Origin: Streptomyces changanensis
GTDB lineage: Bacteria; Actinomycetota; Actinomycetes; Streptomycetales; Streptomycetaceae
Assembly: GCF_024600715.1 (NCBI RefSeq)
Contig: NZ_CP102332.1
Coordinates: 1,240,001 to 1,304,000, forward strand
Direction of reading: 5' to 3'
DNA length: 64,000 bases
Part shown: positions 48,610 through 57,377 of the stretch, in pieces
How positions within the stretch are numbered: position 1 is the first letter of the stretch
Layout: each line of letters starts with the position of its first letter
Position numbers and translations under genes: made by a program
Notes under the pieces: generated by a model
What the model saw: the letters and a program-made list of their open reading frames with translations, nothing else
The model's database searches: none
What the model was told of the DNA's origin: nothing

Positions 48610-50247
48610 ATGGAGGAACAGGGCGGTATCACCGTGCGCCGGGCGCTGGAGCTGCCGGGGCTGCGCGGCGGGCTCCCCGAGGTGGTCGCGGGCGCCGACC
48701 GGCTGCACCGCACGGTCCGGTGGGTGCACGCCGGCGAGGTGCCGAACATCGCGTCGCTGCTCAAGGGCGGCGAGCTGCTGCTGACGACCGGCATCGGCAT
48801 CGGGACGCGCCCGGCCGACCAGCGGGCGTTCGTGCGGCGGCTGGCGGAACGCGGGATCGCCGCGCTGGTCGTGGAGCTCGGGGCGCGCTTCCCCCGGCTG
48901 CCCGTGGCGGTCGTGGAGAGCGCGCGGGCGGCCGGGATGCCGCTGGTCCAGCTGCACCGGGAGGTGCCGTTCGTCTCGGTGACGGAGGAGGTCCACACCG
49001 AGATCGTCAACGGCCACTACGCGCTGCTGCGGCGGGCCGAGGAGGTGCACCGGCGGTGCACGGAGGCGCTCCTCGCGGGTGGCGGCGTACCCCACGTACT
49101 GCGCATCCTGGCCGCCTTCGCGGGCAACCCGGTGTTCCTGGAGGCCGCCGACGGCCGGCTGCTGTACGCCGCCGAGGGCGACGGGGGCACGCCGTGCGCC
49201 GACCCGTTGCAGGTGTGGGAGGGGTTGCGCGGGCAGCGCGGCGGTGAGCTGCCCGCCGGTTCGGTGCTGGTCGACGTGCCGGGTGGCGGGCCGGTCGGCG
49301 GACCGGGGCCGGGCGGGGTGCGGGCCCGGCTGGTGCTGCTGCCCGTGGCGGGGCTGCTGCTGCCGGTCCACCGGATGGCGGCGGAGCGCGCGGCGGGCAT
49401 CCTCGCCGTCGTGCTGATGCAGGCCCGGCAGGAGGAGGAGCTGGCCGCCCGGGGACGCGGGGACTTCCTGACGGACCTGGCGGAGGGGCGGATCCCGGCG
49501 GAGGACGCGCCGGCGCGGGCCCGGGTGCTCGGGTTCCGGCCGGGTGACGGGCCGCTGCTGCCGGTCGTCATGCGGCTGACCGCCGGGCACTCCCCCGCCG
49601 GCGGCTGGGCGCTGCTGGCCCGGGCGGTGACCGACGAGCTGTCGCGGGTCGGGGTGCCGGTCCTGGTGGGGGTGCGCCCGGTGGAGGGGCGGGTGCCGCT
49701 GCTGCTGGGGCTGCGGGACGAGGCCGAGCGCACGGCGGTGGCCGACCGGGTGGCCGCCGCGCTGCGCGCCGGTGCGGAGCGCGCCGGACTGGACCGCTCC
49801 GACGGCCACCCCCCGGCCGTCGTAGTGGGCGTGGCGGGCGGCTGGGCGGCGGCGTCCGCCGGGCTGCGGCACGCCGCGGAGACGGCCGCCGCCGCGCAGG
49901 GCCTGCCCGAGCGGCCCTGGCACGACGCGCGGCGCCTCGACATCGACCTGCTGCTGTGGCGGCTGCACCGGCACGACGGGGCGGCGCTGGCCGCGTTCGT
50001 GGACCGGGCGATCGGGCCGCTGCGGGCCCATGACGCGGCCTCCCGCAGCCCGCTGCTGCCGACGCTGGAGACGTACCTGGCGCACGCCGGGCGCAAGGCG
50101 GAGACGGCTCGGGAACTGCACCTGAACCGCCAGACGCTGTACAACCGCCTCGCCCGCATCGCGGAGCTGCTCGGTACGGACCTGGACGACCCGCAGACCG
50201 TCCTGGTCCTGTCGCTCGCCCTGCGGGCCCGCCGCCACACCCCCTGA
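48610..50247 (+). CDS. PucR-family transcriptional regulator
   Basis: 545 residues. N-terminal PucR domain (about 5-130; VRRALELPGLRGGLPEVVAG, LKGGELLLTTGIGIGTRPAD), a central GGDEF-related region, and a C-terminal PucR helix-turn-helix (about 480-540; TLETYLAHAGRKAETAREL and LNRQTLYNRLARIAELLG). The family is named for control of purine catabolism in Bacillus, but streptomycete members regulate varied nitrogen pathways. No purine gene is next to it. The ATG is favoured by the domain start and the -10 spacing; an upstream frame extension is Pro/Arg-rich. Confidence 0.88.
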   Translation: MEEQGGITVRRALELPGLRGGLPEVVAGADRLHRTVRWVHAGEVPNIASLLKGGELLLTTGIGIGTRPADQRAFVRRLAERGIAALVVELGARFPRLPVAVVESARAAGMPLVQLHREVPFVSVTEEVHTEIVNGHYALLRRAEEVHRRCTEALLAGGGVPHVLRILAAFAGNPVFLEAADGRLLYAAEGDGGTPCADPLQVWEGLRGQRGGELPAGSVLVDVPGGGPVGGPGPGGVRARLVLLPVAGLLLPVHRMAAERAAGILAVVLMQARQEEELAARGRGDFLTDLAEGRIPAEDAPARARVLGFRPGDGPLLPVVMRLTAGHSPAGGWALLARAVTDELSRVGVPVLVGVRPVEGRVPLLLGLRDEAERTAVADRVAAALRAGAERAGLDRSDGHPPAVVVGVAGGWAAASAGLRHAAETAAAAQGLPERPWHDARRLDIDLLLWRLHRHDGAALAAFVDRAIGPLRAHDAASRSPLLPTLETYLAHAGRKAETARELHLNRQTLYNRLARIAELLGTDLDDPQTVLVLSLALRARRHTP

Positions 50248-50324
50248 CCGGGCCCTGCCCCGGCCCCGGCTGCCCCGGCTGCCCCGGACGGGGATTCCCG
50301 CCCGCGGTGCGCCCGTACGGCGGC

Positions 50325-51458
50325 TCAGGCGTCGCCGTCCCCGTGGCCGCCGCCATGCCCGCTCCCGTGTCCGCGGGGCGTGCGGCGGGGGCAGAGTTCG
50401 TCGTAGACGCTGAGGACCTGGGCGATCGTCTCGTCCTCGGTGGGCCACGTCGCGGCCTGGCGGGGGCCCGCCGCCGCGAGCGCGGCGTGCCGCGCCGGGT
50501 CGGTGAGCAGGCGGGACACGGCCGCGGCGAGCGCCACGGCGTCCGCGTACGGGACCAGTTCCGCCGCGTCGCCGACCAGTTCCGGTACGCCGCCCACCGC
50601 CGTCGCCACCAGGGGCACGCCGAGCCGCAACGCCTCCTGGGCCAGCGGTGCCCGCGCCTCCCAGCGCCCGGCCAGCACGGCGACGTCCGACCCGGCCAGC
50701 AACGCGGTGACGTCCTCGCGGGGGCCGAGGAGCCGCACGGGCAGGCCCTCGACGTCGACGCGGCGCTGGAGCGCGGGCCGCCGGGAGCCGTCGCCGGCGA
50801 CGGCCACGAGCGGCACGGGATCGTGGCCGAGCCACCGCCGCGACGCGTCGAACAGCGTGTCGTGGCCCCGGTACGGCTCCAGCGGCCCGGCGGTCACGAC
50901 CAGCGGCCGGTCCAGGGCGCCCAGTTCGGCCCGCGCCTTCTCCCCCGGCAGGTCGGCGAGCCCGCTCGGCGGCGGCAGGGTGACCGGCCCCAGGCGGGCG
51001 TCGCGGGCACCCCTGCGCCGCGCCCGGTCGACCAGCTCCGACGACGTGGCCAGCACCACGGCCGCCGCGCGGACGGCCTTGCGTTCCATGAATCCGACGA
51101 GCTGCGCACGGGCCCCCTCGGCCCGCGGCCGGGAGTGCCAGGTGACGACGAGCGGCACCGGCTGGGCGGCGAGGGCCATCCCGGTCCGTACCGCCGCGTG
51201 GACCCCGTGCGCGTGGACGACGTCGGCGCCCGCGCAGGCGGCCCGCAGCGCACCGACGGCGAGGGGGTCGCTGCGGCGCGGCACGGGGACGAAGCGCGCC
51301 CCCGCGCCGAGGAAGTCGTAGTCGTGGTCCAGCTCCGCGGGGGCGCACACGGTCACCCGCACGCCCCTGGCCACCAGCCCGGCGGCCAGTGATCGGACAT
51401 GAGCGCTGCTGCCCGCGCTGCCGCCGCCCAGCACTTGGACCGTACGCAGCTGTGTCAC
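50325..51458 (-). CDS. GT4-family glycosyltransferase
   Basis: 377 residues, cytoplasmic GT-B enzyme. N-terminal domain: TVQVLGGGSAGSSAHVRSLA, VVHAHGVHAAVRTGMALAA, VVTWHSRPRAEG. C-terminal domain: LVVTAGPLEPYRGHDTLFDA, and the EX7E-type segment EARAPLAQEALRLGVPLVAT followed by GGVPELVGD. The tail is His/Gly-rich (RGHGSGHGGGHGDG), which could bind metal. Together with the MraY/WecA-like neighbour it suggests a lipid-linked glycan function (inference). GTG at 51458 lacks a Shine-Dalgarno; CATCCT lies 6 nt upstream, a weak -10. Confidence 0.85.
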   Translation of the reverse strand: MTQLRTVQVLGGGSAGSSAHVRSLAAGLVARGVRVTVCAPAELDHDYDFLGAGARFVPVPRRSDPLAVGALRAACAGADVVHAHGVHAAVRTGMALAAQPVPLVVTWHSRPRAEGARAQLVGFMERKAVRAAAVVLATSSELVDRARRRGARDARLGPVTLPPPSGLADLPGEKARAELGALDRPLVVTAGPLEPYRGHDTLFDASRRWLGHDPVPLVAVAGDGSRRPALQRRVDVEGLPVRLLGPREDVTALLAGSDVAVLAGRWEARAPLAQEALRLGVPLVATAVGGVPELVGDAAELVPYADAVALAAAVSRLLTDPARHAALAAAGPRQAATWPTEDETIAQVLSVYDELCPRRTPRGHGSGHGGGHGDGDA

Positions 51459-51570
51459 GCGCCAAGGATGCCAGTCCGTACGCACGTTCCGGCACCGGCG
51501 CTCGGAGGGGGCCCGCCGCATCGCGCCACTTTCCGGCGCACGACGGCGTGAGCCCGCACCTCGGGTTCAC

Positions 51571-52326
51571 TCACATGGGTGAGCGTGCACGCCGGCTGAC
51601 GGCATCGCCGTCGGCAGCGGCCGCGACGAGCGCGACGGCGTGCAGGACCAGCCCGGGCCGCCCGTTGGCGGCGGCCACGGCCGTGCCCAGGGCGGCGCCC
51701 AGTGCGTGCGCGCCGGCGTCCCCGAGCATCGTCCGCTCCCCCAGGTCGTCGGCGAGCACCGCGGCGGCGGCGCCCAGCGGGGCGGCGGCGAACGGCAGGC
51801 CGCGCGCCACTCCGGGCGTCCCGAGGGCGATGGCGGTGAGCGCGGCCCGCCCGGGGCGCACGTCCACGAGGTTGACCAGATGTGCACTGCCCGCGACGAC
51901 GACGCCGGCGAGGACCTTGTCGAGCGGACGGTCCTTCAGCAACGCGCCCGCGGCGAGTCCGGCGGCGCCGATCCCGAACAGTTTGACGGCCCCGCTGGTG
52001 ACCTCGCCGTCGCGCAGCGCGCCGAGGTGGGCGCAAAACCCGCGCCGGTGGTCGCCGCGGACGTCGTCGTACGCCCCGCAGGCCGCGCCGGCGAGCGTCG
52101 CCAGCAGGACGGCGCCCCGCTCCCGGCGCGTCACCGCGCCGAGGGCGGCGCCGACGGCGGTGCCGGCGGCCACGGCGGGACCGGCGTACAGGTCGACGGT
52201 GCGGCCGGCGTGGTTGGTCCGCTCCCAGGCGGGCCGGCGCCGGCGCCGCAGCACCGCGCCGACGGCCCGGGCCGCGGCGGCGGCCGTCCCGCACGCGACG
52301 GCGGCCCTCGTGAGGTTCCCGATCAC
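51571..52326 (-). CDS. Degenerate MraY/WecA-like membrane protein
   Basis: 251 residues, several hydrophobic Ala/Gly/Leu-rich helices. Motifs recall polyprenyl-phosphate sugar-1-phosphate transferases: GAYDDVRGD (for the DD motif), HLVNLVDVRPGRA (for the NxxD region) and ERTMLGDAGAHALGAALG (for the GDxGS region). It is shorter than the usual 320-360 residues, and the HIP-type basic loop is not seen, so it may be inactive or altered. GTG 52326 is chosen because TAAGGT lies 7 nt upstream; GTG 52335, inside that hexamer, is the alternative. It sits between recN and the GT4 gene. Confidence 0.62.
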   Translation of the reverse strand: MIGNLTRAAVACGTAAAAARAVGAVLRRRRRPAWERTNHAGRTVDLYAGPAVAAGTAVGAALGAVTRRERGAVLLATLAGAACGAYDDVRGDHRRGFCAHLGALRDGEVTSGAVKLFGIGAAGLAAGALLKDRPLDKVLAGVVVAGSAHLVNLVDVRPGRAALTAIALGTPGVARGLPFAAAPLGAAAAVLADDLGERTMLGDAGAHALGAALGTAVAAANGRPGLVLHAVALVAAAADGDAVSRRARSPM

Positions 52327-52333
52327 GACCGGC

Positions 52334-52339
52334 ACCTTA
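52334..52339 (-). promoter_or_regulatory. -10 hexamer of MraY/WecA-like gene
   Basis: On the minus strand TAAGGT is followed by 7 nt and the GTG at 52326, with no Shine-Dalgarno: a leaderless arrangement. Confidence 0.4.
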
Positions 52340-52404
52340 TCGGGGCCGCCGCCCGCAGCGGCCCAGGGGGTCCGGGACGTCCGCCCGCGGGAACCCCGGC
52401 GGTG

Positions 52405-54135
52405 TCAGACGTCCGCCCGCGCCGTCGCGAGGAGCTCCTCGGCGTGGGCCCGGGCCGTCTGGGAGTCCTCCTGCCCGGCGAGCATCCGCGACAGCTCGCG
52501 CACCCGGTCCTCGCCCTCCAGGACGGTGACGCCGGAGCGGGTGACCGTCCCGTCGTGCGTCTTCTCCACCAGCAGCTGCCGGTCGGCGAAGGCCGCGACC
52601 TGCGGCAGGTGGGTGACCACGACGACCTGCGCCGACCGGGCGAGCTTGGCCAGGCGCCGCCCGATCTCGACGGCCGCCTTGCCGCCGACGCCCGCGTCGA
52701 CCTCGTCGAACAGGTAGGTCGGCACCGGGTCGGTCCCGGCGAAGACGACCTCGACGGCGAGCATGACCCGGGACAGCTCACCGCCCGAGGCGCCCTTGGC
52801 GATGGGCCGCGGCGGGGCCCCCGGGTGCGGGGCGAGCAGCAGCTCGACCTCGTCGGCGCCGGACGGCCCGTACGCGACGCGGCGCCCGCCGACCTCGATC
52901 CCCTCGGGGTCCTCGGTCTGCCGGATGGCGAACGACACGCGCGCGTGCGGCATGGCGAGGGAGGCCAGCTCGGCGGTGACGGCGTCGGCGAACCGCGCGG
53001 CCGCCTCCGTCCGGGCGTCGGTGAGGGTCTGGGCGAGCCGGGACAGCTCGTCGCGCAGGGCGTCCCGCTCGGCCGTCAGCTCGCCGATCCGGTCGTCGTC
53101 GCCGTCCAGCTCGGTGAGCCGGGCGGCGCCCTCCTCCGCCCACGTGAGCACGGCGGCGACGTCCTCGCCGTACTTGCGGGTGAGGGCGGTCAGCGCGGCG
53201 CGCCGCTCCTCGACGGCGGCCAGCCGCCGCGGGTCGGCGTCCAGGTCGTCGGCGTACCCGGCGAGCTCGCCGGCGACGTCGGCGACAAGGATCGCGATCT
53301 CCCCGATCCGGTCGGCGAGCGCGGCGAGCGCCGGGTCGTGGGCGCGCACGGCCTCCAGGGCGCGCCCCGCACCGCCGACGAGGGTGGTCGCGTCGACCGC
53401 CTCCGGGTCCTCGGGGTCGCCGGCGAGGGCGCGGTGCGCGAGCGCGGCCGCGGAGGCGAGTGCCTCGGCGTGTCCGAGGCGCTCGGCCTCGGCGGAGAGT
53501 TCGGTGTCCTCGCCGGGGCGCGGCGCGACGGCCTCGATCTCGGCGAGCCCGAACCGCAGCAGGTCGGCCTCCTGGGCGCGTTCCCGGGCCCGGGTGGTCA
53601 GCTCGTCAAGCTCGGCGTCGAGGGCCCGCAGCCGCCGGTACGCGCCGGTGTACGCGGCGAGCGGGGCGGCGACGGCCTCCCCGGCGTACCGGTCGAGCGC
53701 GCCGCGCTGCCGGGCGGGCTTGAGCAGTCCCTGCTGGTCGGTCTGGCCGTGGACGGCGACGAGGTCGTCGGCGAGCTCCGCGAGGAGCCCGACGGGCACG
53801 CTGCGGCCGCCGAGGTGCGCCCGGGAGCGGCCCTCGGCCGAGACGGTGCGGCTGATGAGCAGCGCGCCGTCGTCCAGCTCGGCGCCCGCCTCCTCGGCCC
53901 GCCGGGCCACGGCGGTGCCGGGGGCGACGCCGACGCGTCCCTCGACGACGGCGGACCCGGCGCCGATCCGTACCAGGGCCGGATCGGCGCGGCCGCCGAG
54001 CAGCAGCCCCAGGCTCGTGACGACCATGGTCTTGCCCGCGCCCGTCTCACCGGTCACCGCGGTGAACCCGGGCGACAGCTCGACCACCGCGTCGTCGATG
54101 ACCCCGAGCGACCGTATGCGCATCTCCTCCAACAC
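52405..54135 (-). CDS. recN: DNA repair protein RecN
   Basis: 576 residues, an SMC-like ATPase of double-strand-break repair. N-terminal Walker A ETGAGKTMVVTSLGLLLGG, a coiled-coil middle (about 160-380; ALDAELDELTTRARERAQE, RNA-free Glu/Ala/Arg heptads), C-terminal signature KGASGGELSRVMLAVE, Walker B TYLFDEVDAGVGGKAAVEIG and VVTHLPQVAAFAD. The GTG at 54135 gives the conserved start MLEEMRIRSLGVIDDAV; the in-frame ATG at 54147 is possible. Order tlyA-nadK-recN matches mycobacteria. I see no LexA box upstream, so SOS control is not supported here. Confidence 0.96.
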   Translation of the reverse strand: MLEEMRIRSLGVIDDAVVELSPGFTAVTGETGAGKTMVVTSLGLLLGGRADPALVRIGAGSAVVEGRVGVAPGTAVARRAEEAGAELDDGALLISRTVSAEGRSRAHLGGRSVPVGLLAELADDLVAVHGQTDQQGLLKPARQRGALDRYAGEAVAAPLAAYTGAYRRLRALDAELDELTTRARERAQEADLLRFGLAEIEAVAPRPGEDTELSAEAERLGHAEALASAAALAHRALAGDPEDPEAVDATTLVGGAGRALEAVRAHDPALAALADRIGEIAILVADVAGELAGYADDLDADPRRLAAVEERRAALTALTRKYGEDVAAVLTWAEEGAARLTELDGDDDRIGELTAERDALRDELSRLAQTLTDARTEAAARFADAVTAELASLAMPHARVSFAIRQTEDPEGIEVGGRRVAYGPSGADEVELLLAPHPGAPPRPIAKGASGGELSRVMLAVEVVFAGTDPVPTYLFDEVDAGVGGKAAVEIGRRLAKLARSAQVVVVTHLPQVAAFADRQLLVEKTHDGTVTRSGVTVLEGEDRVRELSRMLAGQEDSQTARAHAEELLATARADV

Positions 54136-54301
54136 GCCCCTGACCATACGAGGTTTTCCCGGTCCCGTGCGACGCCACCCCGGTCGGCGGGGCGAAGCCA
54201 CTGGTCGGCGGGGGCGTGACGGGCCGCACGCCGGGCGGCGGGGCGTTGACCCGGCGCGGGCCGCCGGGGGCCGTCGGGGCCGCCGGGAGGGAGCGCCGGC
54301 G

Positions 54302-55240
54302 CTAGCGCGGGGCCCCGCGCCAGCCGGAGACGGGCAGGGCGAACTTGGCGACGAGCCGGTCCGAGAACGACGCGTGGTGGAGCCGGGCGAGCCGCACGGG
54401 CACGGACCCCCGCCGGACCTCGACACGCGCCCCGGCGGGGAGCGTGACGGTGCGCCGCCCGTCGCACCACAGCACGCCGTCCGGGGTGTGCGGCTCGACC
54501 TCGACCGCGAGCACCGAGTCCGGCGTCGTGACGAGCGGTTTGGCGAACAGGGCGTGCGCGCCGATCGGGACCATCAGCAGCGCCTCCACCTCGGGCCAGA
54601 TCACCGGTCCGCCCGCGGAGAAGGCGTACGCCGTGGAGCCCGTGGGGGTCGCGCAGATCACGCCGTCGCACCCGAATCCGGTGACGGGTCGCCCGTCGAT
54701 GGCGAGGACGACCTCCAGCATCCGCTCGGGCGCGACCTTCTGGACGGCGGCCTCGTTCAGCGCCCAGTTGGTGTGCAGGAGGTCGCCGTTGTTGTAGACG
54801 GCGACGTCGAGGGTCATGCGCTCCTCGACCTCGTAGGCGCGGGTGACGACGCGGTCCACGACCTTGTCGAGGTCGTCGCGCTCGGCCTCGGCGAGGAACC
54901 CGACGCGCCCGAGGTTGACGCCGAGCATCGGCACGCCGGACGCCCGGGCGAACTCGGCGCCCCGCAGCAGCGTCCCGTCGCCGCCGAGCACGATCAGCAG
55001 CTCGCAGCCGTCCAGGACGTCGGGGGTGGCCTCCGGGACGGTCTCCACGGACGGCGGGAGCGGCAGGTCGGCCGCCTCGGCGGCCAGCACCCGTACGCCG
55101 ATGCCGCTGCGCAGCAGGCCCAGGACGACGAGCTCCGCGCTGCGCACGGCGGCCGGACGGCCGGTGTGGGCGAGCAGGAAGACGGTGCGGGGTGCGGTGC
55201 TCGGTGAGGTGCTCGGCGGGGTGTTCGGTCGGGTGTTCAA
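54302..55240 (-). CDS. nadK: NAD kinase
   Basis: 312 residues (ppnK in older names). It phosphorylates NAD to NADP. Seen: VFLLAHTGRPAAVRSAELVV, the GGDGT motif in LLIVLGGDGTLLRGAEFAR, LGVNLGRVGFLAE, and CDGVICATPTGSTAYAFSAG with GPVIWPEVEALLMVPIGAHA. Start codon TTG at 55240: GGAGGG lies 7 nt upstream and the codon overlaps the tlyA stop (TTGA). An upstream start would add an Arg/Gly-rich segment read through tlyA and is rejected. Confidence 0.96.
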   Translation of the reverse strand: MNTRPNTPPSTSPSTAPRTVFLLAHTGRPAAVRSAELVVLGLLRSGIGVRVLAAEAADLPLPPSVETVPEATPDVLDGCELLIVLGGDGTLLRGAEFARASGVPMLGVNLGRVGFLAEAERDDLDKVVDRVVTRAYEVEERMTLDVAVYNNGDLLHTNWALNEAAVQKVAPERMLEVVLAIDGRPVTGFGCDGVICATPTGSTAYAFSAGGPVIWPEVEALLMVPIGAHALFAKPLVTTPDSVLAVEVEPHTPDGVLWCDGRRTVTLPAGARVEVRRGSVPVRLARLHHASFSDRLVAKFALPVSGWRGAPR

Positions 55241-56052
55241 CGGGGTCCCTCCGCCACGGCGCGGTCGACGTCCGCCGGATCGAGCGCGGGCGCGCCGGCC
55301 CGCAGCCACAGGAAGTACTCGACGTTGCCCGACGGGCCGGGCAGGGGGCTCGCGGTGACGCCGAGGACGCCGAGCCCGAGTCCGGCGGCCTGCCGGGCGA
55401 CGTTCCGCACGGCCTCGGCGCGCAGCTCGGGGCTGCGCACCACGCCGCCGCTGCCGAGGCGCTCCTTGCCGACCTCGAACTGCGGCTTGACCATCAGGAC
55501 GAGGTCGGCGTCGGGCGCGCTGACGCCGGCGAGCGCGGGCAGGACGAGGCCGAGCGGGATGAAGGACAGGTCTCCGACCACCAGGTCCACCGCCTCGCCC
55601 CCGATCGTGTCGAGCGTCAGCTCCCGCACGTTCGTACGGTCCTTGACGGTGACGCGTTCATCGCTCTGCAGGGACCAGGCGAGTTGGCCGTAGCCGACGT
55701 CGACGGCGACGACGTGCGCGGCGCCGGCACGCAGCAGCACGTCGGTGAAGCCGCCGGTGGACGCGCCGGCGTCGAGCGCCCGCCGGCCCTCGACGCGCAG
55801 TCCGAGCGGGACGAACGCCGCGAACGCCCCGGCGAGCTTGTGGCCGCCGCGGGACACGTACTCCGGGTCGGAGTCGTCGGCGGCGACCACGATGGCCGCG
55901 GCCGTCTCGACCTGGGTGGCCGGCTTGGACGCGGTGGCGCCGCCGACGGTCACCCGCCCCGCCGCGATCAGCTGGCTCGCGTGTTCGCGCGAGCGGGCGA
56001 GCTTGCGGCGTACAAGCTCGGCGTCGAGTCGGCGGCGTGCCACTCCTGCCAC
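55237..56052 (-). CDS. tlyA: TlyA-family rRNA 2'-O-methyltransferase / hemolysin A-like
   Basis: 271 residues. TlyA methylates ribose of C1409 in 16S and C1920 in 23S rRNA in mycobacteria (known). Seen: S4-type N-terminal domain (RRRLDAELVRRKLARSREHA), YVSRGGHKLAGAFAAF, SAM site ALDAGASTGGFTDVLLRAGA, VDVGYGQLAW, and the FtsJ-like VVGDLSFIPLGLVLPAL with KPQFEVGKERLG. GTG 56052 has AGGAG 11 nt upstream; a second GTG at 56043 is possible. It follows the small gene at 7 bp and overlaps nadK. Confidence 0.95.
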   Translation of the reverse strand: MAGVARRRLDAELVRRKLARSREHASQLIAAGRVTVGGATASKPATQVETAAAIVVAADDSDPEYVSRGGHKLAGAFAAFVPLGLRVEGRRALDAGASTGGFTDVLLRAGAAHVVAVDVGYGQLAWSLQSDERVTVKDRTNVRELTLDTIGGEAVDLVVGDLSFIPLGLVLPALAGVSAPDADLVLMVKPQFEVGKERLGSGGVVRSPELRAEAVRNVARQAAGLGLGVLGVTASPLPGPSGNVEYFLWLRAGAPALDPADVDRAVAEGPR

Positions 56053-56059
56053 GTTCGGT

Positions 56060-56341
56060 TCAGCTCCTGTGCTCGTTCGGCGATCCCGGCCGGGGGTGCG
56101 CGTCCAGCGCGGTCAGCGTGTCGCGCAACCCCCGGTGTACATCCTCGTACACCTCCAGGTGTCCGTCCGCCGGGAGGTGGTCGGCGTCACCGAGCCGCTC
56201 CAGGAGGGCGTCCACCGCCGCGTGTCCGGTGGCGGTCCGGCCCACGCCGAGCGGCGTCGGCCCGGCGGGCTCCCCGCCGGGGACGGCGGGTGGCTCGGGG
56301 GCCACGGGGGTCTGCGGCTCGGCGGCACTGGCGTCGTCCAT
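56060..56341 (-). CDS. Small conserved hypothetical protein upstream of tlyA
   Basis: 93 residues: a Pro/Glu-rich N-terminal half and a helical second half (AAVDALLERLGDADHLPADG, LEVYEDVHRGLRDTLTALDA). No known catalytic motif. It occupies the position of the small gene between the HAD phosphatase and tlyA in mycobacteria (recollection), which supports it as real. Seven base pairs separate it from tlyA, so it is in the same operon. Function unknown; the helical half could be a protein-interaction segment. Confidence 0.72.
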   Translation of the reverse strand: MDDASAAEPQTPVAPEPPAVPGGEPAGPTPLGVGRTATGHAAVDALLERLGDADHLPADGHLEVYEDVHRGLRDTLTALDAHPRPGSPNEHRS

Positions 56342-56532
56342 GCCCCGACGCTACCGCGAAGCGCCCGCACCCGGCCGGTGGCGGTGGCCGGCGTACGCTC
56401 CCGCCCCACCGGCCGGCGGGCCGGCGGCGGACCGCGCGCTCCGGGTCCGGGCGCGCGGCCGGCTTCCGGGCACGCCCCGCGGCCGGCCTCGGAGCGGCAC
56501 ACCCCGCGGCCGGCTCCGGGCCGGCCACGAAG

Positions 56533-57342
56533 TCAGCTCCGGGCGAGCGCCCGCGCCTTGCGGGCCGCCGGCACCACGAGGGGCGTGCCCGTCTCCGGGT
56601 CGTCGATGACCTGGCAGCGCAGCCCGAAGACCCGCTCGACGAGCTCGGCGGTGACGATCTCGGACGGCGGCCCCTCGGCCACGACCTCACCACCGCGCAC
56701 CGCGATGAGGTGCGTGGCGTACCGGGCGGCGTGGTTGAGGTCGTGGAGGACGGCGACCAGGGTGCGGCCCTGCGTCTCGTGCAGTTCCGCGCACAGGTCG
56801 AGGACGTCGATCTGGTGCTGGATGTCGAGGTAGGTGGTCGGCTCGTCGAGCAGCAGCAGCGGCGTCTGCTGGGCGAGGGCCATCGCGATCCACACGCGCT
56901 GGCGCTGCCCGCCGGACAGCTCGTCGACGTACCGGTCGCCCAGCTCGCCCACGCCGGTGGCGTCCATCGACTCGCGGACGATCCGCTCGTCCTCGGGGGA
57001 CCACTGCCGCAGCAGCCCCTGGTGCGGGTAGCGGCCGCGGGCGACGAGGTCGGCGACGGTGATGCCGTCGGGCGCGATCGACGACTGCGGGAGCAGTCCC
57101 AGCGTCCGCGCCACCTTCTTCGCGGGCATGGAGTGGATGGCCTGCCCGTCCAGCAGCACCTGCCCGCTGGCGGGCTTCAGCATCCGCGCCAGGGCACGCA
57201 GGAGCGTGGACTTGCCGCAGGCGTTCGGGCCGACGATCACCGTGAAGGAGTTGTCGGGGATCTCGACGGACAGGTCGCGGGCGATGGTCCGCTGCTCGTA
57301 GGCGAGGGTGACCGACTCCGCGCTGAGGCGCTGGCGCTCCAT
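56533..57342 (-). CDS. Iron-siderophore ABC transporter ATPase
   Basis: 269 residues, FecE/FepC type. Walker A GPNACGKSTLLRALARML, Q-loop region LLPQSSIAPDGITVADLVAR, GRYPHQGLLRQWSPEDE, signature ELSGGQRQRVWIAMALAQQT, Walker B LLLLDEPTTYLDI, and H-loop AVLHDLNHAARYA. ATG 57342 has a textbook AGGAG at 7-nt spacing and gives MERQRLSAESVTLAYEQ; the upstream in-frame ATG 57381, overlapping the permease stop, has no ribosome site. It is third in the permease-permease-ATPase operon and would power both permeases. Confidence 0.94.
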   Translation of the reverse strand: MERQRLSAESVTLAYEQRTIARDLSVEIPDNSFTVIVGPNACGKSTLLRALARMLKPASGQVLLDGQAIHSMPAKKVARTLGLLPQSSIAPDGITVADLVARGRYPHQGLLRQWSPEDERIVRESMDATGVGELGDRYVDELSGGQRQRVWIAMALAQQTPLLLLDEPTTYLDIQHQIDVLDLCAELHETQGRTLVAVLHDLNHAARYATHLIAVRGGEVVAEGPPSEIVTAELVERVFGLRCQVIDDPETGTPLVVPAARKARALARS

Positions 57343-57377
57343 GGGGGTACTCCTGGCGTTCTGGTCGTTCGAGGGGG

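Noticed and set aside
48559..51570. 1,003-codon minus-strand frame across the PucR and GT4 region
   Set aside because: It is out of frame with the real GT4 gene and antisense to PucR; its translation is repetitive Arg/Pro/Gly without motifs.
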